A stretch of DNA of 58,129 bases from Vairimorpha apis BRL 01 (lineage: Eukaryota; Microsporidia; Nosematidae), in the NCBI GenBank assembly GCA_000447185.1, contig KE647374.1:4203-62331 (forward strand), given 5' to 3'. Under the pieces are notes generated by a model that worked only from the letters and a program-made list of their open reading frames with translations, was not told the DNA's origin and did not search any database. The number at the start of each line of letters is the position of its first letter. Positions within the stretch are counted from its first letter, which is position 1. The position numbers and the translations under genes are program-made. Below are positions 47,548-57,211 of this stretch, piece by piece.

Positions 47548-47979
47548 TTATTTTCCATAATATCTTCTTTTTTTTACATTATCGTCTTTCATTTTTCCTC
47601 CAAAAACACCTCTTCCATATTGTCTACCTTCTTTAAATCCATAATCTTTGTCTACACTTAAACTTTTTCTTTCAAAAACAAGTTTATCACACCAAATTTT
47701 ACATTTATTAGCATCTTCTTTATTGTAATATTCGATAAAACAAAATCCACAAAAAGTTAAAAAATTTCTATTTATTCCCATAATAACACGTTTAACATCT
47801 CCAAATAGTAAACCAAGTTCCCATATTCTTGATTCGTCTATTGAATTATCTAAGTTATTTATATATATAGTGTTCGACTCTTCCATAAGTTTTAGATATT
47901 CTTCATCAGTACCTGTGAATGTTTTTTCTTTGTAATATGAGGTTCGATCTGTAGCGTAATATTTTTGTAGTGGTGACAT
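47548..47979 (-). CDS. CBC2: nuclear cap-binding protein 20-kDa subunit
   Basis: 143 aa with the CBP20 layout. An N-terminal tyrosine pair (YYATDRTSYY) stacks on the m7G cap. A single RRM has RNP2 TIYINNL (about residue 38) and RNP1-like FCGFCFIEYY (about residue 75). The diagnostic C-terminal GFKEGRQYGRGVFGG ends it. With CBP80 it binds capped nuclear RNAs for splicing and export. It is convergent with the nucleolin-like gene, with 14 bp between the stops. GGG at 47986-47988 gives CCC seven bases upstream. The frame is intact. Confidence 0.95.
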   Translation of the reverse strand: MSPLQKYYATDRTSYYKEKTFTGTDEEYLKLMEESNTIYINNLDNSIDESRIWELGLLFGDVKRVIMGINRNFLTFCGFCFIEYYNKEDANKCKIWCDKLVFERKSLSVDKDYGFKEGRQYGRGVFGGKMKDDNVKKRRYYGK

Positions 47980-48149
47980 AGAAAAGGGTAATGTAAAATG
48001 TTTTTGGAACTTAATTATTTAAAATATTTTTACTTCAAGTCTATAAATTTATTTAATTTAAAACTAAAAATATTTAAAATTTAGTAATTACTGATGTTTT
48101 TATCTTAAAATATTAAAAACAATATAAGTTATTTATAAAATTTAAAATT

Positions 48150-48160
48150 TATATGCGATA
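48150..48160. repeat. target-site duplication, 11 bp (left)
   Basis: TATATGCGATA occurs here and at 48497-48507, exactly flanking the endonuclease fragment. The GCG core makes a chance match unlikely in this AT-rich DNA. Confidence 0.85.
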
Positions 48161-48496
48161 AAAAAAACTTTTATTTGAGGGTTAATTTCATTATTCTATT
48201 ATTTTTCGCTTCCATATCAAACGAGTTCACTTAGTATGTAAGTTTTCGTTCCTCTAGTTCTCCGCTAATATTAAATCGCCTCCTCTTCTGTACTCCATCG
48301 ACACACTCTCTAAAGTTTTTTTAAGAGTTACTGATTGGATATATGCTTCGATTCGGTCTTAGATTTCTAGCGCATTTTTGTATTTTGCGTGGTATTTAGT
48401 GACTATACCATCACATGTTAGCACATATGGAATTATCTTTGTTTTACACCCGTGTATTAAACCTAACTCATTACTAACAGATCGTACTTTCTTAAT
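48161..48496 (-). mobile_element. 5'-truncated retroelement insertion (endonuclease C-terminus)
   Basis: A 336-bp insertion between perfect 11-bp target duplications. Its minus strand reads SNELGLIHGCKTKIIPYVLT, then CDGIVTKYHAKY, a stop, then EAYIQSVTLKKTLESVSMEY and RRGG, colinear with the 17.6 and 57.4 kb copies. The 3' end carries TTAACCCTCAAATAAAAG followed by a T run. The internal stop and loss of the KPD...VEVG part make it non-functional. Confidence 0.85.
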
Positions 48497-48507
48497 TATA
48501 TGCGATA
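48497..48507. repeat. target-site duplication, 11 bp (right)
   Basis: Second copy of TATATGCGATA. Confidence 0.85.
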
Positions 48508-49984
48508 TAATTATTTATATAAATTTATTTAAATGTTTGTTTTAAGATATACAATGAACAAAATATGATTTTAAAAATTATTTTTGATAAACTTTTTTGT
48601 TTAACATGATATATAAAATTTTAAATATAATATGTAATTTTATTAATAAAAAAAATTATAGGTATATTTTTTACTGTCTAAAATTTGATTTATTTATGAA
48701 AAATAATTTGTAATAAAATACAAAACTATTAGTCATATATTTACTTTTTATAAAATACTTTTAGAAAAATACTATTTATCAAAACAAAAATAATTATTTA
48801 ATATTCTTAATAAAATGTAAATAGAAAACAAATTATAATTATTTTTTCAAAGTATAACTATAAAGATTTAATAATTTTTTCTAGTAATTTATTTTATTTA
48901 AAAAAAGAAAAGAAATTAATAAATTTTTTATTAAATATTTATTTTTGAATGCAATCAATTTAACTTCATAATAATAATGTTTTTTTATATATAATGTTCA
49001 AATATATTGAAATTTTTTTAAAAGTAAACTGTTTACATTTTTATAATATCAATTGATATTTTATATATTTATTTATTTGTTATATAAAAATAATGCATCA
49101 ATTATCTGTTTATTAAATTTTTAATTTTTAAAAAAAAGATCTGTCAAATATTTTTTAAACGTCAATAAATATAAATATAAAAAAATTTTTGTATCTAAAA
49201 ATGAAATCAAAAAATAAAAGTAAAATGAAAAAATAAATAATAATTAATTTAAAAATAATTATTCTTAATATTTTAGAAACATTTTTTTTATGTACTAATT
49301 TTTAATATTTTTTATTTTAAAATTCAAATATTAAATTAAAAAAATTACATTTACTAAAATATTGTAGATTCAAATTTTTATTTTAAAAATCTGTAAATTT
49401 TATATCTTAAAATAACTTTAAGCTTTTTTTTGTCCTTTTTAGAATTTGGTTTACAATAAATGAAGTATTAAAATAAATTATTTATTATTAGTACATTTTT
49501 TTATCATTTTATTAACTACGTATGACATTTAAAATAAGTACATTATTAAGCTATATAATTACCTATAAAAATTTATTTAAATGACTATACATGTAATAAA
49601 AAATTAATGTGATTATTTATTATCTAAAATACAATTCAAAATATTTTTTTTCAACATATGTCATATGTCAAAATATAATAATTTTTAAAATATTGATAGA
49701 TGTAAAAAAGTTTATTGAATAAATATATACAAACTAATTTTTTAAGAACTAAATAAAACATATTTCTTTTTTACTAATTATTATTAAAAAAATATTATTA
49801 TTTTAATCTGATATATATATTAAATTTAAATAATAATATTTTACATTTACTTAAACTACATTAAATATTTAAAAATATTATTTTTTGAACTTAATTTACC
49901 TTATTTTTCTTAAAAGATCATTCAATCAACATTTTAACTCCTTTTTTTAAAATAATTTAATTTATTGTTTGTTATATAAATAAA
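48508..49984. other. 1.5-kb AT-rich spacer
   Basis: No gene or structured element noticed. Confidence 0.55.
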
Positions 49985-51013
49985 ATGGAAAAAAAACAAA
50001 CCCACACAATGAAAATTGAATTATCATCAAGAGACGGTAAATACAAGATATATACAGAAACTAATAACATGAAACAAGTAAAAGATGTAAAAGAATATCT
50101 ACGGAATACTGTTTACCAAGTTCCTACAACATCAAACAAAAATAATATTCTAGTGTTTTATAATGATTTAAAAATTGAAGATTCTCAAAGTTTAGAATCT
50201 TTTTCTAGGTTACATTTTCAATTTGAAATAACTTATGATAATTGTTGTAATGAAAAAAAAGAATTTTTTAATGAGACTGAGATATTTAATAAAGAAAAGA
50301 ATTTTAGTAAAGTTTTTGAAAAATCTGAATTATGTGAAAATTCTACTTTAATTGATGAATGTCAGATAAGTGAAAAATACAAATCAGTTGAAGAATCTAA
50401 ATTGATTGAGGAATGTAAATTAAGTATTAATTCTAAGTTTATTGAAGAATGTTTTAACGAAGAGTTAAAATTTGATTCAGTTAAAGGAAATTCTAAAATT
50501 AGTAAAGAAGATAAAGTTTATCTAATATCTAATGAACATAAAATAAAAAATGAATCAAAAACTGATGACCTAAATTTTTCAAATTTGACAGAAAAACCCG
50601 ATATAAAAACTAGTACAAATTTTGATAATTCTAATAAAAGCCTTATAAAAATAAGACTTCTACAAGATAACTCAACTTTACACGTTGATCCAAATGAATT
50701 ATTTATAAAAAACAATAAAATGTATTTAATAAAAGAAAGACACAAAATAATTAACTTAACTGAAATATATAAATTCTTCAAAAATCTTCGAATAACTAAG
50801 AATGACTTAATAAGAATTTTAATATTCACATTTTTATTAATGACTAATAACAACGAGATTTTTTTTCTTGTTGCATGCGTGTATATATTACAAGTTTTTA
50901 GCAAATTTATTTTGAAAATTAGTAAAGAATCTATGAATACTCTAAAGAAACCATTTTATATGTTTTTTATGTCGTTGTTTATTATTGATTATGGACGTGT
51001 TATTTCAAATTAA
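49985..51013 (+). CDS. ubiquitin-like/membrane protein, possibly HERP/Usa1-like
   Basis: 342 aa. Residues about 9-83 look like a ubiquitin-like fold (MKIELSSRDGKYKIYTE, then a VKDVKEYL helix, then NILVFYNDLKIEDSQSL). About 85-230 is a Ser/Glu/Lys-rich disordered stretch with repeated ESKLIEECK-type segments. The C-terminus has two or three hydrophobic segments (LIRILIFTFLLMTNNNEIFFLVACVYILQVF, then MFFMSLFIIDY). A UBL plus C-terminal membrane hairpin is the layout of HERP/Usa1, scaffold of the ER-associated degradation ligase. The pattern fits but sequence similarity is weak. No CCC element precedes the ATG. The 3' end, including the stop, is partly duplicated downstream. Confidence 0.55.
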   Translation: MEKKQTHTMKIELSSRDGKYKIYTETNNMKQVKDVKEYLRNTVYQVPTTSNKNNILVFYNDLKIEDSQSLESFSRLHFQFEITYDNCCNEKKEFFNETEIFNKEKNFSKVFEKSELCENSTLIDECQISEKYKSVEESKLIEECKLSINSKFIEECFNEELKFDSVKGNSKISKEDKVYLISNEHKIKNESKTDDLNFSNLTEKPDIKTSTNFDNSNKSLIKIRLLQDNSTLHVDPNELFIKNNKMYLIKERHKIINLTEIYKFFKNLRITKNDLIRILIFTFLLMTNNNEIFFLVACVYILQVFSKFILKISKESMNTLKKPFYMFFMSLFIIDYGRVISN

Positions 51014-51243
51014 ACTTGTACTATATTTTATAGTTAAATTTTATTGATTATAAATGTGTTATTACAAATTAGAGTGTTTTATAAATTAAAATTTGTACTA
51101 TATTTTATTATAATTTTTCTTTATAACTTTATTTTAATATACTTTTTATAAATATTAGTTTTGTAAAAAAATACAGAATTTGTACTATATTTTATTATAA
51201 TTTTCCTTTAAACTTTATTTAAAATATACTTTTTATAAATATT
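50980..51243. repeat. short tandem duplications over the gene's 3' end
   Basis: TTGATTATGGACGTGTTATT (50983-51002) recurs as TTGATTATAAATGTGTTATT near 51044, so the last codons and stop are duplicated. A second unit of about 87 bp starting TTTGTACTATATTTTATTAT occurs at about 51092 and 51179. Confidence 0.65.
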
Positions 51244-51346
51244 AAATAAATAAAAAAAATTTGTTTTATACATCAAATAAACTAAAAATTTAAATAAAAC
51301 AATAAATTTAACAACAACATTTCATCAACATTAAATATAATTTAAT

Positions 51347-51538
51347 TTAACACGACACATCATCATTCTGAGGTTTATCTTTAGGCGGATTTTTAATATC
51401 ATCTTCCCCAGGTTTACTTTTATCTTCTTTTGAATCCAAACAAGCTTTAAGATTAGGATCAGTTATTTTATCACCAAGTGTTTCTTTATTATAATCACAT
51501 AAAATCAAGATTAAATAAAAACATAAAAATTTTATCAT
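51347..51538 (-). CDS. small putative secreted protein, 63 aa
   Basis: From ATG 51538 the protein begins MIKFLCFYLILILCDYNKE, a compact signal peptide. A hydrophilic, Lys/Asp/Pro-rich mature part of about 45 residues follows, with two Cys (ACLD and the final SC). The frame is open upstream but only to a GTG. No CCC element is adjacent. Family unknown. It is near two larger secreted proteins on the same strand, so it may belong to a cluster of exported, lineage-specific proteins. Confidence 0.5.
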   Translation of the reverse strand: MIKFLCFYLILILCDYNKETLGDKITDPNLKACLDSKEDKSKPGEDDIKNPPKDKPQNDDVSC

Positions 51539-51749
51539 TTTTTTTATGTTAATATTTTCTTTATATTTTATTTTTAAAACGTTTAGTGTCACATATTTTT
51601 TTATGACTAATTATTTTTTTTGTTGTGTTTTAATATTTTAAAAAAAATTTGGTATTAAGTTTATATTTGAAAGAATGTTTAGTTTATTATTTTTATACTT
51701 TTTTAGATTGTTGTATTAAAATATTATATGTTTAATAATATTTTTATAA

Positions 51750-51910
51750 ATTTTATATGAGATGGTTTTCTTATTTAAATATTATTTATTTTTATCGTAT
51801 TATTAATTGATATGAAGTATTATATATTTAATTATATTTTTATATTTTCATAAATTTTATATGAGAGGGTTATCGTTTTAAAATTATTGATATGATGTAT
51901 TATATATTAA
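51750..51910. repeat. degenerate ~110-bp tandem duplication
   Basis: TTCATAAATTTTATATGAGAGGG-like and ATTGATATGATGTATTATATATT-like strings occur twice (about 51745-51835 and 51855-51910), upstream of the small secreted gene. Confidence 0.55.
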
Positions 51911-52309
51911 AAATAGAATGTTTTATTTATTAAATAATAAATTTTGAATATTTGTTGTAAAAAAAAAAAAGTTATAACAATTTTCAAATAAAATTATTTA
52001 TTTACTTTTTATATTATAAATATTAATTTATTATTTAAAGAATTTATTTAATTAGTATAAATAATTTTAAAGAAATTAAAATTATATTTATATAATAGTT
52101 TATACAACAAAATTCACCAAATTAAATTATACAACATGAACTATTACAATTCAATTTTATTAAAATTAAACTAAATATTTAATATTTTAATTTTTTTATA
52201 TGAAAGATGATAAAAAAGTGAAGTTTGAATAAAATGATAATTATGTATCAAACAATGATTTGTTAATTTTTATTTATAATTTGTTTTATTAATGTATGTA
52301 TGTTTTATC

Positions 52310-52710
52310 TATTTAAAATTTTGTATTTTTATGTTACATTTAACAATAAAATAATTATTATTGGACAAAAAAAGTATTAAAATTTAATTGTTTTTTTAAT
52401 ATTATTCTAAAACAATAAAATACATAATATTGAAAAACATAATAAAAATATTAAAATTTTAGTATTTTTTTAATTTTATTCTAAAACAATAAAACAATTC
52501 TTATAGGACAAAAAAAAGTATTAAAATTTCTATTTTATTCTTAAAGTTCCATTTAACAATAAAATAAATCTATTAAGCTAAAAAATAAAAGTATCAAATT
52601 TCTATTATTTTTTTATGTTCCATTTAAACATCTAATAAATCTAATTTGACAAAAGCATAAATATTTAAAATTCTATTGTTTTTTTTATGTTCCTTTTAAA
52701 CATTATTTCT
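52310..52710. repeat. degenerate tandem repeats downstream of secreted gene
   Basis: Four to five units of about 80-100 bp share GGACAAAAAAAGTATTAAAATTT and TTTTTATGTTCCATTTAACA-like segments. Non-coding. They lie just 3' of the 52847 gene. Confidence 0.6.
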
Positions 52711-52846
52711 AATTATAAAAATATACAAATATTAATTTACACACATAATTCATTATTAATATATCTAAATAATAAATTAAAAATAAATTATAAAAATACA
52801 AACTACATAAATTATAATTAAAGAATATAAAATAAAATATAATTTA

Positions 52847-53956
52847 TTAATATTTAATTAAATCCCCAAATATAAGAATCAAACACTCTATAGCAATATC
52901 AACTGTATATCCTATTTGTTCATTACTATCTTCATATCCATAATTACGTTTAAATTTAACTACTTCATACCCATTTTTAAATCCATATTTACTTACTTTA
53001 TATAATATATTATTATTATTTATTTTATCTAAATTAACGTTATTGAATATTTCATTTTGAGTCAATTTATATTCATTTATCATTATTTCAACTATATTTT
53101 CATTTAATATCGTATTAAATTTTATGTATTCTGTGTGTTTGTTTTTTAAATTGTATCTGGTAAGTAGTTCGTTAAAAAATAACGATTTGAGATTTTTAAT
53201 ATTATCAATATTATTAATATTATTAATATAAGTATCATTATTAATATAAGTATTATTATTGATATAAGTATTATTATCAAAATTATTTATAATATTATCA
53301 ACATTATCATTATTATTAATATTAATATTATTATCCATATAAATATCATTATCAATATTATTTATAATATTATTAATATTATTATTATTAATATAAGTAT
53401 CATTGTTATTAATATAAATATCATTATTATTATTATCAATATCAATATAAGTATCAGTATAAATATTATTATTTATAATATTATTTTCAACATCAGTACC
53501 ATTTTTATAAACAATATTATTATTATCAATATTATTATAAATATTTTCAATATAATTATTATTAGTACCATTTTTTAAAACATTATTATTATTAATATTA
53601 TTAACATTAATATTAGTACTATCATTATCCATAGTATTTTCAACATTATCATTATCAATATTATCATTGTCACCACATTCTTTAATAAGTTCAATAACTT
53701 TAAACATTTTATTAATTATAAACTCAATAGACCTACAATAAATCTTATATCCTCCTAAACCATACCATTCATCATTTATTATACTAGATTTAGTATACCT
53801 AAAATTAAAATTAAATTTATCTATAAATGGTTTTTGTGAATTTTCAGAAGTTAAAGGAATTTCATCACATTGTTTACGTTTTGTACAATTTATATCAAAA
53901 AATCCTTTAGCTGTGTAAATATTATTTATTGATAATAAAATGTAGATAAGATTCAT
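52847..53956 (-). CDS. secreted Asn-rich protein, paralogue A
   Basis: 369 aa. The N-terminus MNLIYILLSINNIYTAKG is a signal peptide. Conserved blocks shared with the 55.1-kb gene are WYGLGGYKIYCRS, then FIINKMFKVIELIKEC (about residues 64-95), then LKSLFFNELLTRYNLKN (about 252) and YKVSKYGFKNGYEVVKF, GYTVDIAIECLILIFGDLIK at the C-terminus. Between the first two blocks and the rest lies about 150 residues of almost pure Asn/Ile/Asp/Tyr repeats built on AAT/ATT triplets. This is typical replication-slippage low complexity. Function is unknown and the family is probably microsporidian-specific. GGGG at 53961-53964 is the CCCC element upstream of the ATG. Tandem repeats flank both ends. Confidence 0.75.
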   Translation of the reverse strand: MNLIYILLSINNIYTAKGFFDINCTKRKQCDEIPLTSENSQKPFIDKFNFNFRYTKSSIINDEWYGLGGYKIYCRSIEFIINKMFKVIELIKECGDNDNIDNDNVENTMDNDSTNINVNNINNNNVLKNGTNNNYIENIYNNIDNNNIVYKNGTDVENNIINNNIYTDTYIDIDNNNNDIYINNNDTYINNNNINNIINNIDNDIYMDNNININNNDNVDNIINNFDNNTYINNNTYINNDTYINNINNIDNIKNLKSLFFNELLTRYNLKNKHTEYIKFNTILNENIVEIMINEYKLTQNEIFNNVNLDKINNNNILYKVSKYGFKNGYEVVKFKRNYGYEDSNEQIGYTVDIAIECLILIFGDLIKY

Positions 53957-54019
53957 TTTTGGGGTTTTTTGGTTTTTATATTTATATATAGTTGTATTTG
54001 TATGATGTGTTTAATTTAA

Positions 54020-54370
54020 ATAATATTGTGTTTTTTTTAAAAAATGTGTTTTTTATTTATTTTATGTGAAATATTGTGTATTTTATTTATTTTATTGAAT
54101 CTTTTATTTTTTATTTATTTTATGTGAAATTATAAAAATATTGTTTTTTTGATTTACTTTATGTTAATTTTAGAATTTAAAATATCAAATTTTATGACGT
54201 TGTTAATTTAAAAATATTGTGTTTTTATTTATTTTATGTTAATTTTAGAATTCAAAATATCAAATTTTATGACGTTATTAATCTAATAAAAATTTAAAAA
54301 TATTGTGTTTTGATTTATTTTATGTTAATTTAGAATTCAAAATATCAAGTTATATGACGTAATTAATTAA
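54020..54370. repeat. tandem repeats in the promoter region of paralogue A
   Basis: Three units of about 75-85 bp at about 54136-54370 (AAAATATTGTGTTTTTATTT, then TTATGTTAATTTTAGAATTC, then AAATTTTATGACGTTATTAA), preceded by shorter related units at 54020-54135. They carry the only repeated GACGT in the area and could hold regulatory sites. Confidence 0.7.
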
Positions 54371-55108
54371 ATAAATTTTTTTTTTAACTTAAACTTAATA
54401 TTTACAAATAATTGTATTAAATTAGTATAAAAATAAAATATTTATGTAAAATGATTATTTTCTGTCAGTTGTATAATAATTAAAATAATATAAAGATGTT
54501 TATTTTTTAAATATAAATCATTATTTTATTATTAAGAAGAACAATATCATTTTAAATTATTTTATCTATAATATAATTTTAGAAAGTTGTATTATCTATA
54601 ATCTAATATTTAACATATATCTAATATTAGAAAGTTATATTATCTACAATCTAATATTTAACATTTGTATTTATAATAATATAATATTAGAAATATTATC
54701 TATAATTTGCATTTAATATTTTAATTTTTATATTATTAAAATTCTATCTTATATATTATTAAAATTTATTAATAAAAAAAGATACAATCAAGTAATATAA
54801 TTATTTAAATTTTTATAAATTATTTTTTATATAAAACTACAATAAGTATAAAAATTAAAAATATTAAGATTAGAAATAACAAATTTCTTAATTTTATAAT
54901 TAACAATTATTAAAAGTACACAATATTAAAAATCAAATATATATAAAATTCTTATATTCATTTTAATTATATTGAATTAAAGATCATCTATATATAAAAT
55001 ATCAATTATATAAAACTTTTATATTTAATTTATATATCAACTAAAATTTAAATATCAACTATGTATAAAAGATCAATTATATAAAACTCTTATATTCATT
55101 TATAAATT
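54371..55108. other. repeat-rich spacer between paralogues
   Basis: Degenerate units AGAAAGTTATATTATCTA/CAATCTAATATTTAACAT recur at about 54580-54700, and ATATCAATTATATAAAACTCTTATATTCATTT recurs about three times at about 54940-55105. No gene seen. Confidence 0.6.
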
Positions 55109-56110
55109 TCATTCACTTTTAATTAAATACCCAAATATATTAATCAATACCTCAACAACAACATCAACAGTATACCATATTTTAACTCCACTATTATTCC
55201 AAATATTTCTAAGTTTAATTATTTCATATCCGTTTTTAAATCCTTGTTTTGTTATTGTGTATAATAATGTGTTGTTGTTTCTGCATAGGAATATGTAATT
55301 TAATATTTCAGATAGATCTTTTGTTTGGTTTATGTTGTTATTACTTTTATTATTATCATTATTATCATTATTATCTTTATTATTGTTTATGTTGTTATTG
55401 TTATTATTTTGAATGTTACTACTCTGTTCCTTACATTTATTATTACATTGTATGTTACTATCTAAATTATTATCATTACTACTTAAATTATCTTTATTAT
55501 CATTATCTAATTTCTTTCTATAAATATCAATCATATTTTCTATAACACATTCACTCAAAACACGATTAAATAAACAAAAAACTTTTCCAACATCATCACC
55601 ACCAAATCTATTACAAACTTCATCAAAAAATAAAGACTTAATATTACTACTATATCTAACTAACCTACCTAACCTACTCTCATAACCTAACCTACTCTCA
55701 TAAACTCCATTTTCATTAAATTCATACCATTCTATATAATTATCATCTTGATATTCACATTCTTTAATTAATTTAATAACTTTATACATTTTATTAATTA
55801 AAACTGATATATCTTTACACCAAAATATGTAATTTCCAAAAGAGTACCATTTTTTATAAGGTTTAGATGATTTTGATTCTGTTGTTTTATATTTATTTAT
55901 GTGGTTTGTGTTTAGAAAAGGATTGATTGGAGAATTTTGTATTTCATTTGAGAGATTAGGTATTTTTTGTGGGTGTTTGAATATTTTTTGTGGATGATTG
56001 TGTATTTCTTGCGGGTATTTAGGTATTTCTTGTGGGTGTTTAGGTATTTCATCTGGATGTATTAGGTTTACTGTTAGTATAAGATGAAATGATAATATAA
56101 GTAGATTCAT
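55109..56110 (-). CDS. secreted Asn-rich protein, paralogue B
   Basis: 333 aa. Signal peptide MNLLILSFHLILTVNLIH. Four heptads of the type HPQEIPK/YPQEIHN/HPQKIFK/HPQKIPN follow at about residues 22-51. The family core then reads WYSFGNYIFWCKDIS and INKMYKVIKLIKEC, followed by a doubled YESRLG motif, then IKSLFFDEVCNRFGGDD. A short Asn/Asp run is next, and the C-terminus is YTITKQGFKNGYEIIKLR...WYTVDVVVEVLINIFGYLIK. The shared blocks align over the whole length with paralogue A, while the Asn-rich insert differs in position and length. GGG at 56119-56121 is the CCC element. It is likely exported, and possibly exposed to the host or spore wall, but no function can be read from the sequence. 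Confidence 0.75.
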   Translation of the reverse strand: MNLLILSFHLILTVNLIHPDEIPKHPQEIPKYPQEIHNHPQKIFKHPQKIPNLSNEIQNSPINPFLNTNHINKYKTTESKSSKPYKKWYSFGNYIFWCKDISVLINKMYKVIKLIKECEYQDDNYIEWYEFNENGVYESRLGYESRLGRLVRYSSNIKSLFFDEVCNRFGGDDVGKVFCLFNRVLSECVIENMIDIYRKKLDNDNKDNLSSNDNNLDSNIQCNNKCKEQSSNIQNNNNNNINNNKDNNDNNDNNKSNNNINQTKDLSEILNYIFLCRNNNTLLYTITKQGFKNGYEIIKLRNIWNNSGVKIWYTVDVVVEVLINIFGYLIKSE

Positions 56111-56489
56111 TTTTTTAAGGGTTTTATGTAGATGTTGATTTGAATTATGTATTAAATTAATTTTATTTTATTGTAACTATTTATAAATATTTTATTTTCT
56201 TTGAGTTTTTTTATTATAACATTTATTATAATATTTTTTTAATATAATTTCAAATTTATTAAATTTATAAATATATTTTTAATAATTTATAAAGCAATTC
56301 AATTTCATTTTTTAATAAAATAATTTTAAAAATTTGAAATTTAATGAATTTTATAAAATAGAATTCTTCAAATTTAATGAATTTTTATAAAGTCATTTAA
56401 TTTTTAATTTAAAAATTTGAAAAAATCAATTTATCATAATTTGTATATAATTATTTTGGTTTTAAATTATTATGAATTTTATTACATTT

Positions 56490-56935
56490 TTTTAAATATG
56501 ATAAATTTATAAAATCTTTTTAATTTGTTTTATTTTTCAACTCTGATTTACTTTTCTCAAATATGATAAATTTATAAAATCTTTTTAATTTGTTTTATTT
56601 TTACAAATATGACGAATATATATTTTTTAAATATGATTTAAATTATAAAGTCATTTAATTTTGTTTTATTTTTTAAAAATGATTTAATTTATAAAATCTT
56701 TTTAATTTGTTTTATTTTTCAACTCTGATTTACTTTTCTCAAATATGATAAATTTATAAAATCTTTTTAATTTGTTTTATTTTCAACTCTGATTTACTTT
56801 TCTCAAATATAATTTAATTTATAAAATCTTTTAAATTTGTTTTATTTTCAACTCTGATTTACTTTTTTCAAATATGATAAATTTATAAAATCTTTTAAAT
56901 TTGTTTTATTTTTCAAATATAATTTAATTTTTTCA
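56490..56935. repeat. AT-rich minisatellite, ~65-bp unit
   Basis: Five to six imperfect units of AAATATGATAAATTTATAAA, then ATCTTTTTAATTTGTTTTAT, then TTTTCAACTCTGATTTACTT, then TTCTC. Some units lack the CAACTCTGATTTAC part. Upstream of paralogue B's promoter. Confidence 0.8.
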
Positions 56936-57193
56936 ATTTACAAATTACAACGTATTTTTATAAAATAATTTCACATATTTATTATATAAATATTTTCTTC
57001 AATTATAAAAAACCATTATAAAAATTCATTTTATTTCATTAAAAATACATTTACAATATAAATTTTACTAGTATAAAATTTAATAATTTTAAAATGTACA
57101 GTATCTTATATATTTCTTTTTTTATAAAGTATCTAATATTATAAGCTGTGATACTTTTTTTATATTTGATAATAAATTTATAGTAGATAAAAT

Positions 57194-57211
57194 ATAGTAA
57201 TATTTTTTATA
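57194..57211. repeat. target-site duplication, 18 bp (left)
   Basis: ATAGTAATATTTTTTATA here is identical to 57692-57709. Outer bases differ. Confidence 0.85.

Noticed and set aside
55249..55545. 98-codon Cys/Tyr-rich plus-strand frame
   Set aside because: It is the antisense shadow of the Asn-rich segment of paralogue B.
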